Part shown: positions 46,801 through 59,132 of the stretch, in pieces
Layout: the number at the start of each line of letters is the position of its first letter
Numbering within the stretch: position 1 is the stretch's first letter
DNA from: Cladochytrium replicatum
Taxonomy: Eukaryota; Chytridiomycota; Chytridiomycetes; Cladochytriales; Cladochytriaceae
Direction of reading: 5' to 3'
Assembly (NCBI GenBank): GCA_025526935.1
Contig: JAHLKD010000070.1
Location: 242,029 to 306,028 of the forward strand
Length of the DNA stretch: 64,000 nt
Notes under the pieces: generated by a model
Told to the model about the DNA's origin: nothing
The model's input: only the letters and a program-made list of their open reading frames with translations
Database searches by the model: none
Program-made: the position numbers and the translations under genes

Positions 46801-49800
46801 AAATGGTTGAAAATGAAGTTGGCAATATGTGGCGGAACATTTACAAACTATGCATTACATTTAATCAAGATCCATGTCCACTAGAAATTGCTGAAATTAC
46901 GAAGCTGCAGATAGACCAGTTCAAGGTCCACCTGCCCTTAATATCGGTGCTTTGCAATCCTGGCCTTAGAGAAAGACATTGGAGAGACATTTCTCAACAT
47001 GTTGGGTTCAGATTACAGCCAGATGAGTCAACAAGCTTAACAGCCATGCTGGAACGAAATTTGTCAGAGTATATGGTGAAGCTTGAAGAAATTAGTGGAC
47101 TGGCGACAAAAGAGTACTCCTTTGAAAAAGCTCTCCAAAAAATGTACACAGAATGGCAAGAAATGGCATTCTCGACTGTTCCATACCGAGATACTGGGAC
47201 ACATATTCTAGCCTCTGTCGAGGAAATTCAAACGTTATTCGATGACCATATTGTTAAAACACAAACCATGAGAGGATCACCATTTATCAAGGCATTTGAA
47301 GAGGAAACACATGCATGGGAGAGCCAGTTAATAACTATGCAGGAAATTTTGGACGAGTGGCTGAAGGTCCAGTCTACATGGTTATATCTAGAACCCATTT
47401 TCAGCTCTGAAGATATCATGCGACAAATGCCAACTGAAGGGAAACGATTTGTTCAAGTTAATAAGACATGGAGAGATATCATGGACTTTTGCTCAGCCAA
47501 AAAGTTGGTGCTACAGGTCTGTGCAATGCCAGATTTATTGTTACGCCTAAAAGAGAGCAACGGAGAACTAGAACTCATCCAAAAAGGATTGAATCATTAC
47601 TTGGAGATTAAGAGACTCTACTTCCCAAGATTTTTCTTCTTGTCGAACGATGAAATGCTTGAAATTTTGGCTGAAACAAGAGACCCACTTCGAGTGCAGC
47701 CACATCTCAAGAAGTGCTTTGAAGGTGTTAACAGCCTTGAATTTGATGCAAATCTTGATATCCTGGGAATGTACAGTGCACAAAAAGAGTATGTCAAGTT
47801 CGTAAATACTGTTTCAACTGCACAGGCAGCCGGTGCAGTGGAGAAGTGGCTTTTGGATGTTGAAAAATCTATGATTGCAAGCATGAAAGATGTTGTGGCA
47901 AGAGCATATCATGGTTATGTAGTTTCACCGCGAGATCGATGGGTTCTAGAATGGCCGGGCCAGGTCGTCTTAACCGTAAGTCAGATATATTGGACAAATG
48001 AGGTCGAAGCAGTTCTTCTGGAAGGTGGGAATAATGGTCTCAAAAAATATGTAGACCTAAGTACAGAGAGGCTTTCAAAAATTGTTGAGCTTGTGCGTGG
48101 TAATCTCAGCAAACTCAATCGCATCAGTTTAGAAGCATTAGTTGTTGTAAGTAATCTATTATATGTTTTTACTGCATTTTAAATGTTAATCATCAGATTG
48201 ATGTTCACGCAAGAGATGTTATTTCAAAACTCGAAGAAGATAAAACAAAAAGCATGAATGACTTCTCCTGGTTGAGTCAACTCAGATACTACTTTGAGAC
48301 AGAATTTGGTGTAATAGTTAAAATGATTAATTCAGTTCAGAAATATGGATACGAGTATTTAGGGAACACACCTCGTCTTGTAATTACTCCACTAACAGAC
48401 AGATGTTACCGAACACTACTTGGTGCCTTGCAGCTTAATCTTGGTGGTGCCCCAGAAGGACCAGCTGGTACTGGTAAAACAGAAACTACTAAAGACTTAG
48501 CAAAAGCGCTTGCGATGTTTTGTGTTGTATATAATTGCTCAGATGGATTAGACTATATTGCAATGGGAAAATTTTTTAAGGGACTTGCGGCAGCTGGAGC
48601 ATGGGCATGCTTCGATGAGTTTAATCGTATTGACCTTGAAGTATTATCTGTGGTAGCCCAGCAAATTCTGACAATTCAGCGGGCAAAAGCTGCAAAATTA
48701 GATACGTTTGTTTTCGAGGGGACAGAATTACAAATGAATCCAATCTGTAGTGTTTTTATCACTATGAATCCTGGTTATGCTGGAAGAAGTGAGCTTCCCG
48801 ATAATTTGAAGGCATTATTCCGGTAAGTAATTTCTGAAAGGTGCTGGAGTAATATTAATGAATTTTCTCCTTTATATAGCCCAGTTGCTATGATGGTATG
48901 AGCATATTCAAATTGAAAAAGTGATATTCTTAAATCTTGTTAGGTTCCAGATTACACATTAATTGCAGAGATTTCATTGTACTCATTTGGATTTGTTGAA
49001 GCAAGAAGCTTGTCAGTGAAAATTACTGCAACATACAGGTTGTGTTCAGAGCAGCTCTCATCTCAGGATCATTATGACTATGGTATGCGAGCTGTTAAGT
49101 CAGTGCTTTCAGCTGCTGGAGCTCTGAAACTCAAGTACCCCAATGAGAATGAAAATATTCTTGTATTGCGCTCTTTGGTTGATGTGAATCTTCCTAAATT
49201 CTTATCGCATGATATCCCATTATTCAAGGGGATTACAGCCGATTTATTCCCAGGGGTTCATTTGCCAGTTCCTGATTATCAGCTTCTGAACAAAAATCTT
49301 GATAGTGTGTGTGAAAGAATGAATGTGCAGGTGATACCAGCTTTCCAGGAGAAAGTTTTGCAAGTGTACGAAATGATGCTTGTTCGACATGGATTTATGC
49401 TTGTTGGTGACCCATTTTCTGCAAAAACAACATCATATCAAGTTTTACAAAATGCTCTGACTGAAATTAACAAAACAAACACACAAGAGGAGAGAGTGCA
49501 GACAGCTGTACTAAATCCAAAATCTATCACCATGGGACAACTATATGGACAATTTGATCCAGTTACACATGAGTGGTCAGATGGGGTACTTGCGGAAGCA
49601 TTTAGAAGTTTTGCCTCGTCTACTTTACCTGATCGAAAATGGATCATATTCGATGGTCCAGTTGATGCGATTTGGATTGAGAATATGAACACTGTCTTGG
49701 ATGATAACAAAAAGCTTTGTTTAAACAGTGGAGAGATTATTCAATTATCTTCAACTATGAGCATGATTTTTGAAGTTGGAGACTTGGCTGTTGCATCTCC

Positions 49801-52800
49801 AGGTATATAGTACAAGAAAACACAACTCAAAATGTAAATATTTAACACTACCAATTAGCCACAGTAAGTAGATGTGGAATGATCTATATGGAACCTGGAA
49901 GGATTGGCTGGAGAGATACCTTATTCATATCATGGCTGAAATTAAGCTCTTTGGATGAAGGTCAAAAGAAACTAATAATTCAGATGGCCCATTGGGTCAT
50001 TGATGCTGTACTTAATTTTGTACGAAAAGAGTGTTTGGAGCTTTCACCCACATCCAATAGTAATCTTATCACTTCATTTTTGAATCTATTCGAAAGTCTG
50101 TTTGATGACTTTGTGAATGATAGTAGTAAAGATCATGATATAAGTTCAAAAATTGTTCAAGGTATTTTTATTTTCTCGGTAATATGGTCTCTAGGATCCT
50201 CTATTAATGATTCTGGGCGAGTTAAATTTAATTCATTTTTCCGCTCACTATTGAATGGTGGAGATCCAGCAATTCTTCCCCCTGAAGGTTTCTTACTTGA
50301 AGCTCCAATACCAGAAACCTCTTTGGTGTATGATTATGTATTTGACAGAAAAGATGGAGGGAAGTGGGTTTTGTGGATAGAGACAATTCCAACTACTTTT
50401 ACAATTCCCGCAAAAGCAAAGTACAGTGACATTATGGTTCAGACAATTGATACTGTAAGATACTCATTCCTTCTGAAACTCCTTGTAAGACATGGCAAGC
50501 ACATTCTTTTTGTTGGCACAACAGGCACTGGGAAGTCTATGTATATTACAGATACCATGATGAATGGATTGCCAAGTGATAAATTTATCCCCATGTTTAT
50601 AACTTTTTCGGCCCAAACGAGTGCAAATCAGACACAAGATATGATTGAGTCACGATTAGATAAACGGCGGAAAGGTGTTTTTGGCCCACCTCTTGGGAAA
50701 AAGAGTTTGATTTTTGTAGATGATCTCAATATGCCTGCGAGAGAGCAGTATGGCGCTCAACCTCCAATTGAACTTTTGCGTCAATGGATGGACCATGGAG
50801 GCTGGTATAATCTTGCAGAAAATCAAATACAAGAGTTTGTTGATGTCCAGTTTATTGGAGCAATGGGCCCACCAGGAGGAGGTCGAAACCCTATTACTCC
50901 CCGGGTAACTGCAAACAAACTTTTTGATACAGATGACTGACGGTTGTCACTTAGTTTCTTCGCCACTTTAATACAATTACTATTGGTGCTTTTGATGACA
51001 CAACTTTGAGTAAAATTTTTGAGACAATCTTAGACTGGCACTTCATATCAAGTCGGTTTGAAAAAGAGGTTATTTCATTGTCTAAAGCAGTTGTTGCAGC
51101 AACACGAGAAATTTACCGAACTGCTGCAGAAAACTTACTTCCAACTCCAGCAAAGTCACACTATCTCTTTAATCTTCGTGACTTTGCAAGAGTTATTCAG
51201 GGGCTTCTCCTTTCGAAACCTGACAGCTTTAAAGACACAAATAAAATGTTGAGGTTATGGATCCACGAAGTTCACAGAGTGTTTTATGACAGACTGATAG
51301 ATGATTCAGATAGAAAATGGTTCTTCAATCAATGTCAATCTTCAATCAAAAATTACTTCAATTCTGACATGAGCATCATATGTGCTGCATATGATAATGA
51401 CCATGATCATAATGTTACTGAAGATAATCTCAGGAGTCTAATGTTTAGTAGTTTTCTGTCACCACCAAATACTTGTATATATGATGAGATTTCTGATCTT
51501 GGTGAACTTACCGTGCTCATGGATAAACACTTGGGTGAATTCAACCTCATGTCAAAGAAACCAATGGACCTAGTCATGTTTCGGTTTGCTATTGAACATC
51601 TCTCTAGAATAAATCGTGTTCTAATGCAACCCAGAGGGAATATGCTGCTTGTAGGGGTTGGTGGAAGTGGACGGCAGAGTCTCACTCGGCTCGCAGCACA
51701 TGTTGTTGATTATGAATTACTTCAAATAGAAATTTCAAGAAATTACAGCATTGCTAACTGGCATGATGATATTAAAAAAATTTTGAAGAAAGCAGGTGGA
51801 CAAGGCAAGCAAACAGTTTTTTTATTCAGTGACACACAAATTCAAGATGAAGCATTTTTGGAAGATATTAATAACATTCTTAACTCCGGAGATGTCCCCA
51901 ATATCTGGGCTGCAGATGAAAAACAAGAGCTATTTGAGCTAGTTAGACCAGATGCAAGAGTTGCTGGAAAAGCAAGTGATGGATCACCAACTGCTCTTTT
52001 CAATTTCTTTGTAGATAGGTGCAGGGAGAATCTTCATGTGGTTCTTTGCATGAGTCCAGTCGGAGATGCATTCAGAAACCGTCTACGAAAATTTCCTTCC
52101 CTGGTGAATTGCTGCACAATTGACTGGTTCCAAGAATGGCCTGCAGATGCTCTGGAAATGGTGGCAACTAAATTTTTAAGTGAAATCGAGATGCCTGACA
52201 CAGTCCGGACCGATGCTGTTTACATGTGTAAACATTTTCATGACCAAACTAGGAAACAATCTGAGAAATTTAAGAGTGCCTTAAGGAGGCACAATTACGT
52301 CACACCTACATCTTACCTTGAATTAATTCGAACTTTTCAAAACCTTTTAGGAAAAAAGCGCACATTTTTAAACCAGCTTAAGTTTAGGTATCTAAATGGT
52401 CTTGAAAAGCTTGCCTATGCACAAGGTGCTGTCTCAAAAATGCAGATTGATTTGGGGGAGCTACAGCCACAACTCATAAAGACAAAAGGAGAAACAGATA
52501 TAATTATGGTTCAAATTGAGAAGGAATCCAAAGATGTGAATGAGACAAGGAAAGTAGTTCAAGCAGACGAAGAGATTGCATCAGGAAAAGCTGCTGAGGC
52601 GAAGGCAATGAAGGATGAATGTGAAGGGCAACTTGCTGAAGCTATTCCTGTCCTGAATGCTGCACTTGCAGCATTAGATACCTTGAAACCAGCTGATATA
52701 ACTGTATTGAAGTCAATGAAGAGTCCTCCTCAAGGGGTGAAGCTGGTAATGGAGGCTGTATGTATCATGAAAGATGTAAAACCAGTCAAAATACCAGATC

Positions 52801-55800
52801 CAGCTGGGTCGGGAAAAAAAGTAGAGGATTACTGGGGTCCATCCAAGCAGGTTCTTTCAGATATCAAGTTTCTTGATAGTTTGAAAACATATGACAGAGA
52901 CAATATATCTGTCAACATCATGAAAATGATAAGGTCAAAATATATGGATAATCCAGAGTTTGACCCAGATAAGATCAAAAATGCTTCTTCTGCTGCTGAA
53001 GGTTTATGTCGCTGGGTGCGTGCAATGGAAAGCTATGACAGAGTTGCCAAAATTGTTGCACCAAAGCGAGAAGCTTTAGCGAAGGCTGATGCAGAATTAG
53101 CTCAAACAATGACATCTTTAAATCAAAAGCGCGCCACTCTTAAGGCTGTAGAGGACCGCATGAATACATTAGAAGAAAATTTTAAAGCCATGGTTGCCAA
53201 AAAAGAAATGCTAGAAAAGCAAGTCGACTCAGTTTCAAAGCAACTGATAAGAGCGGAAAAGCTGATAGGGAGTCTCGGTGATGAAAAGGAACGATGGACA
53301 AACTGTGCAGCAGATTTAGAAGAAAGAATTGTTGCTGCAACCGGCGATGTATTAGTTTCTTCAGGGATAGTTGCTTATCTTGGTGCATTTACAAAAGCGT
53401 TCAGGGATGAATGTATTGTAGAATGGACAAACTTATGTAAACAGAGGAATATTCCTTGTTCTGATGATGTACGGCTAGCAACAGTTCTAGGTGATCCTGT
53501 TAAGATTCGTGCCTGGATTTTAGCTGGCCTCCCCAATGATTCCTTTTCAATTGATAATGGAATTGTAATATCAAATGCAAGGCGGTGGCCACTATTAATA
53601 GATCCACAGGGACAGGCTAATAGATGGATTAAAAACATGGAAAAGTCCAAATCACTCCAAGTTATCAAGCTAACGGACTCTGACTATCTACGAACTTTAG
53701 AGAATGCAGTCCAGTTTGGAACACCAGTGCTTCTTGAAAATATTGGAGAAGAAATAGACCCTGTTCTTGAACCTCTTCTGCTTAAACAAACTTTCAAACA
53801 AAGTGGAGTGAATTGCATTAGAATTGGGGACTCAACTGTGGAGTATTCACCAGAGTTCCGTTTTTATATAACAACAAAGATGAGAAATCCTCACTATTTA
53901 CCTGAACTCTCTATTAAAGTAACTTTATTGAACTTTATGATTACTCCCGAAGGGTTAGAAGATCAGTTACTGGGTATAGTGATTGCCAAAGAACGTCCAG
54001 AGCTTGAGGAAATGAAGAATCAACTTTTGCTGCAATCAGCAGAAAATAAGAAGCAACTGCAGGAAATCGAAGATAAGATTCTTGAAGTTCTTTCTTCCTC
54101 TGAAGGTAACATTCTTGAAGATGAAACTGCCATTCAAATACTATCATCTTCGAAAGTGTTAGCAAAATCAATCTCTGAAAAACAAGCTATTGCTGAGAAA
54201 ACTGAGCAAAACATTGACGAGATTCGTGTTGGATATAAGCCAATTGCTGTTTACTCCTCTGTTCTGTTTTTCTGTATAGCAGACCTCGCTAATATTGAGC
54301 CGATGTATCAGTATTCTCTCACTTGGTTCATTAATCTCTTTATTGGATCAATTGAAAACAGTGAGAAGTCGTCAGATCTACAAATCCGCCTTGAAAAACT
54401 CCAGTCCCACTTTAAGTTATCTCTTTACTCAAATATATGTCGATCGTTGTTTGAAAAAGATAAACTTGTTTTTACTCTCCTCTTATGTGTTGCCATTTTA
54501 AAGGGTCAAAATTTGGTTGATTTGGAGGAGTGGAGATTTCTTCTGACTGGAGGAATTGGATTAGATGATAACTTTAGACCAAATCCCGATAAAACTTGGA
54601 TAAGCGAAAAGTCTTGGGCTGAATTTTGCAGACTCTCTAGTTTGCCAGTGTTCAATGGATTTTCATCAAGTTTTATTGTTGGTGTGGATATTTGGAAACA
54701 GATATTTAACAATAATAGCCCTCACTTGATGAAACTTCCAGGTACGGTCATTTGCTTTTTGGACCATTAAACTAAATATGTACTCTATTAGCTCCTTGGG
54801 AAGACTCTCTCAACCCATTCCAGAAGCTTCTTGTTATGCGATGCCTCCGACCAGATAAAATGACAGCAAGTGTGACAAAGTATATCATTGAGATAATGGG
54901 GAAAGAGTTTGTTGAGCCACCCCCATTTGACCTTGCAAGCAGTTATAGTGATTCAAGTCCAACTAGTCCTCTTATATTTGTCCTCTCTCCTGGTGCTGAC
55001 CCTATGACTGCGTTACTAAGATTTGCAGAAGATAGAAAAATGGGTGCAAGTCGCTTGAATTCAATATCTCTTGGACAAGGACAAGGACCAATTGCAGCAA
55101 AAATGATCAATCAGGCACTTCAGGATGGATCTTGGATTGTTCTTCAAAACTGTCATCTTGCAATAAGTTGGATGCCAACACTGGAAAAAATTTGTGAAGA
55201 AATATCACTTGAATCAACACAGCCTTCATTTCGCCTGTGGCTAACATCTTATCCATCTGATAAGTTTCCAGTAACACTTTTACAAAATGGCGTGAAAATA
55301 ACAAATGAGCCCCCAAAAGGGTTAAAAGCAAACCTAACCCAGTTGTATCTTAGTGACCCTATTAATGACAAGACCTTTTATGAGGGATGTAAATCTCAAA
55401 AGAATTTTGAAAAGCTCTTGTTTGCATTGTGCATGTTTCATGGTGTAGTGCAAGAAAGGAGATCTTTTGGACCTATTGGATGGAATATTCCTTATGAGTT
55501 CAATGACACTGACTTGAGAATCTCAGCAAGGCAACTCCGAAACTTTTTGAATGACTATGAGGAAGTGCCATTTGAAGCCATCTCATATATGACAGGTAAA
55601 CTGTTACCCAAATATTTAGCCTGTATATAAACTTTTAATAGGCCAATGTAATTATGGGGGAAGAGTTACGGATGATAAAGATAGACGTGCATTGGTGTCT
55701 CTTTTATCTTTGTACTACAATCCAAGTGTAATTAACAGTCTAAACTATTCATTTTCAGCTAGTGGCAATTATTATGTACCTGCACATACTGATCATCAAC

Positions 55801-56912
55801 AATGTCTTGAGTTTATAAATGGGCTTCCATTGGATGCAAGACCAGATATATTCTGCCTTCATGAAAATGCCGATATAACTAGAAATCAGTTAGAGACAGA
55901 TCTTCTCTTTTATTCAGTTCTGCTAACTCAAGCAAGAACAGAATCAAGTACTGGGAAATCCAATGACAAAATTGTTATGGATGTTGCAAATGACATGCTT
56001 TCAAAGTTACCTCCTCCCTTTGATACTGCAAAGATTTCTTTAAAGTACCCAGTCAGCTACATGGAAAGCATGAATACAGTTTTGCTTCAAGAAGTCATAA
56101 GATATAGGAATCTTATTGAGATTGTTCGTGAAGGATTGAAAAATGTCCAAAAGGCTGTCAAGGGATTGGTTGTTATGTCAGCAGAGCTAGAAGATCTAAG
56201 TACAAGTATTTTGGTTGGCAAAATTCCATCTTTGTGGCAGAAAAAATCATACCCATCAATGAAGCCTCTAGGAAGCTATTTCCAGGATCTCTTAAACAGG
56301 GCTAACTTTTTTATTAAATGGATAGATGAAGGCCAACCAATTGTGTTCTGGCTCTCTGGTTTCTTTTTCACTCAGGTATGTTAGGTTGATGAACTTCATT
56401 TAGACTTACTTTCCTGTTTTGCTCAAATTCAGAGCTTTTTAACTGGTTGCCTGCAAAACTATGCAAGAAAATATGCAATCCCAATTGATCTGCTAGCATT
56501 TGAATTTCAGGTCATGCCATTTAAAACTGCTGGAGTGCGTCCTGATGAAGGCCAATATGTAAATGGGCTATTTTTAGAGGGTGCAAGATGGGACATTGAG
56601 GAAAACTCCATCCAAGAATCATATCCGCGTGTACTTTATGATACTGTTCCTGTAATATGGCTGAAACCTGGTGAACGGTCAAGATTTAAACTAGAAAATA
56701 CTTATGACTGCCCTGTTTACAAAACCAGCGCACGAAGAGGTGTTTTATCAACAACAGGGTATGTTTTCATTCCCTACTATAGTCCCCTTTTATTTATTGT
56801 TCTTTTTAGGCACAGCACTAATTATGTGATGTCCATGCGCTTGCCTACAAAAGTCCCTGAAGATCATTGGATAAGGCGAGGTGTTGCTTGTTTACTTGCA
56901 CTTAATGACTAA
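43895..56912 (+). CDS. Axonemal (inner-arm) dynein heavy chain, DNAH3/7/12 group
   Basis: Twenty exons (43895-43909, 43961-44090, 44141-44321, 44378-44480, 44533-44719, 44767-44845, 44896-45138, 45192-45834, 45892-46076, 46126-46275, 46316-48146, 48197-48822, 48880-48895, 48944-49802, 49859-50904, 50955-54741, 54792-55595, 55642-56375, 56433-56758, 56810-56912) keep phase throughout and give 4,015 residues, the size of DNAH7. N-terminal hallmark: [23 protein letters not shown]1 P-loop [20 protein letters not shown] (about 1337) with [11 protein letters not shown]2 [14 protein letters not shown] (about 1618); AAA3 [16 protein letters not shown] (about 1969) with [11 protein letters not shown]4 [15 protein letters not shown] (about 2332). 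The stalk/MTBD (about 52.4-53.4 kb), AAA5/6 and a C-terminal end [10 protein letters not shown] complete it. It drives flagellar beating in zoospores and implies a flagellated organism. Exon 13 is 16 nt. The gene is visibly AT-richer than its neighbours. Confidence 0.95.
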
Positions 56913-58200
56913 TATAGAAGCCCATACTCAGTGGAATTTGAAATTATTGCATGAATTGTCAAGTAGAATATGTTAGGATATACACTGATTTAGCGAGGGT
57001 TTTTGTTACTGTGGGATGCTACTTTGTGGTCTGTGTTCAATATGTAATTTGAGCATCAAAAGAGATCCCTCAATGTCCCTTTTATGTGTTGTGTGCCTGT
57101 GTAATTCTCCGTATTATTAATAATATGTCAAAATAGGAGTTTTGAGATAATAATGTCTTCAATGTAATCTCTTCACTTTGCTACTTTTATCCATATGTTT
57201 GCTTAATGTTGAGAATTTGTTTCATTGTCTCTTTTGTGTAGTTTTTAGCCATATATGTTGAGCTTCTATCTGTTGGAGATTTTTGTAAGCTCCCGAACTT
57301 TTTAGGAGTTCGGGCATTGCTGATGTTCTAGTAACATTAATCCCTGCAAAAAGGTAGATAGCAATGTAGAAGCAAATGGAGGTATTTTTGATGGTGAATT
57401 AGCGTCATGGATGCAGGGTATACTCCACTACATGGTTGAGTAGAGTCAATCCTGAGACTCATACACGCTATTCAACCATCGAGCTTTTTACAGATACAGT
57501 TTTATTGCTAAACTTCTCTTCCAAATAAGTAAACATTACTCTTGATTACTAAATCGTGCCTGAATCAGACCATGGATTGTTTGTTCCTAATTGAGAATAA
57601 TGATACTCTTGAATTGATATGAAGCGTAACATAAGCAATATTTCCACATGTGGTAACATCATAGAAGACATGTAAATATGTGTTTCTCACCATCATAAAT
57701 ACTTATTATTCACCCAAGTAAATAATTGCTATCAACTTAACAATAATGTCATAAACTTATATCAATGTGACGCTAAATAAGTTTATGGGTTGATTCAGTG
57801 ATTGGCCAGCTAGATAGCTGGTTCAATCCTGCAAGTTTGAGGGACAGGTTGATTTCAACGTCACTGTCTACAAATGCAAACCTCACGATCCATAAGGTTA
57901 TGAGCTCGCTGATGCTTGCTCACAGCCTCATAAACAAGATAATACCTTTTGCATTGCTTCAAACATCCCTGCGCCTAAGCAAAGGAGATCGCAACCTTAA
58001 CAAAAAATGAGCGGACAGAGAAAAGTGAGTCAGGATTGCTTTGAGACTTTGCATCCCGCATTGAGAGAGCTCTTGAAGTCTCCAGTCTATCTGTTATGAG
58101 TTTGTTTTGTGTATAGTTGTTAAGTGACGGTAGTAATAGAGTCCTGTAATGTACATAATCCAACAGACACTCCCAGTCCTTTAAGAACGTAAATGTTGTT
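56913..58200. other. AT-rich intergenic region with small inverted repeats
   Basis: No gene. It holds the dynein 3' flank, a perfect 8-bp hairpin at 57292-57314, and an imperfect inverted pair (GGTTGAGTAG / CTATTCAACC) at about 57433-57477. Confidence 0.5.
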
Positions 58201-58214
58201 GACTGAGTTTTAAA

Positions 58215-58840
58215 TTAAAGACAACACTTTGTGTCTCTGTGGACAGTGTGTTATTTACAAACACTATCGTAAAGATGAACAAAACTCCACTGAACAATCA
58301 CAAGTTGATAGTGGAACAGCCCAAATCCGCTTCTGTATATGGTTCATATCGTCAGACTCCCATCCACCACTTGTTGCGTCCTTTGCCAACCCAGTCCTGA
58401 TGAACCGATCGATGTAGTCATTTGAAACCATGAAATCCCTGGCTAAACCTGTCTTCCAAGGTTTCCAATCCACCTCAGGGAGTGTGATGGATGACAGATG
58501 CCGGATGTATGCCCTCCAAACCTTAGCCACTCAGAAAGATATGCATCCACTAATGCTCTGAACATGCGATAGATAGTGGCAGACGTACTTAGCGAGTTGT
58601 TGTGCCGTATCCAGTTTCCGAGCAAAATGTGCACCCTAAGAAGAGTAGGGCCACTCCGAGCACTGCTACTTAAAGTTGATGTTCGGCTTGAGCTTCGTCA
58701 GATTCAACGAATATGAACTCATTTCGGGAAAGGACTTCGTAGTTAACACTGAAAAACTTGACTGATGGTGGAAGAGATGGCAATTTAAGGTCATGAATAA
58801 CCTCATTGATCTTATGCATCTGGAAGCAGATGCTAAGGTT
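58215..58840 (-). pseudogene. Truncated, frameshifted 3' copy of the 560-residue coiled-coil ORF
   Basis: About 600 bp is nearly identical to 59061-59665, including ~70 bp beyond the stop codon (CACTTTGTGTCT...GGACAGTGTG). Translated pieces match the C-terminus of the intact ORF: HILLGNWIRHNNSLSTSATI, SSITLPEVDWKPWKTGLA, SGGWESDDMNHIQK. Single-base gaps shift the frame (for example the last one, CCACTATC against CCACCTATC), so it cannot make the same protein. Similarity ends at GGAAGCAGAT (about 58832), next to the GC-rich TIR element. Confidence 0.85.
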
Positions 58841-58996
58841 CGGCGGGTCCGGGTCGGGTCCGGGTTTCAGTGGCGACCCGCACCAAACCCTTTGGGTCGG
58901 GTCGTGTTTGTCTGGGGACCCGCCGGGTCACTGACGGGACAAAGGGAATACCCGGACCCGAAGTGGTTGAAACCCGTACCCGACCCTGACCCGCCG
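58841..58996. mobile_element. Short GC-rich element with ~30-bp terminal inverted repeats (MITE-like)
   Basis: The left end CGGCGGGTCCGGGTCGGGTC and the reverse complement of the right end CGGCGGGTCAGGGTCGGGTA agree at about 27 of 30 positions. The ~156-bp insert is rich in GGGTC/GACCC words and has no coding frame of interest. It lies exactly where the truncated ORF copy loses similarity. Target-site duplication is unclear. Confidence 0.7.
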
Positions 58997-59132
58997 GGTT
59001 TTTGCTGCCCAGGAGAGGATTGATTGAATTTTGAGTTAGACCACGGATATTTACATGAACACTTTGTGTCTGTGTGGACAGTGTGTATTTTAGAAACACT
59101 ATTGTAAAAAGAAACAAAACTCCACTGAGCAA

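Noticed and set aside
43895-56912. Cytoplasmic dynein heavy chain
   Set aside because: Length near 4,015 residues, the [11 protein letters not shown]-terminal block and the AAA4 [10 protein letters not shown] match the axonemal DNAH3/7/12 group. Cytoplasmic dynein is longer and has different N-terminal sequence.
57780-57850. GGTTCAATCC word resembling a tRNA T-arm
   Set aside because: The flanking bases do not pair into a T stem and no D arm, anticodon arm or acceptor stem can be folded around it.
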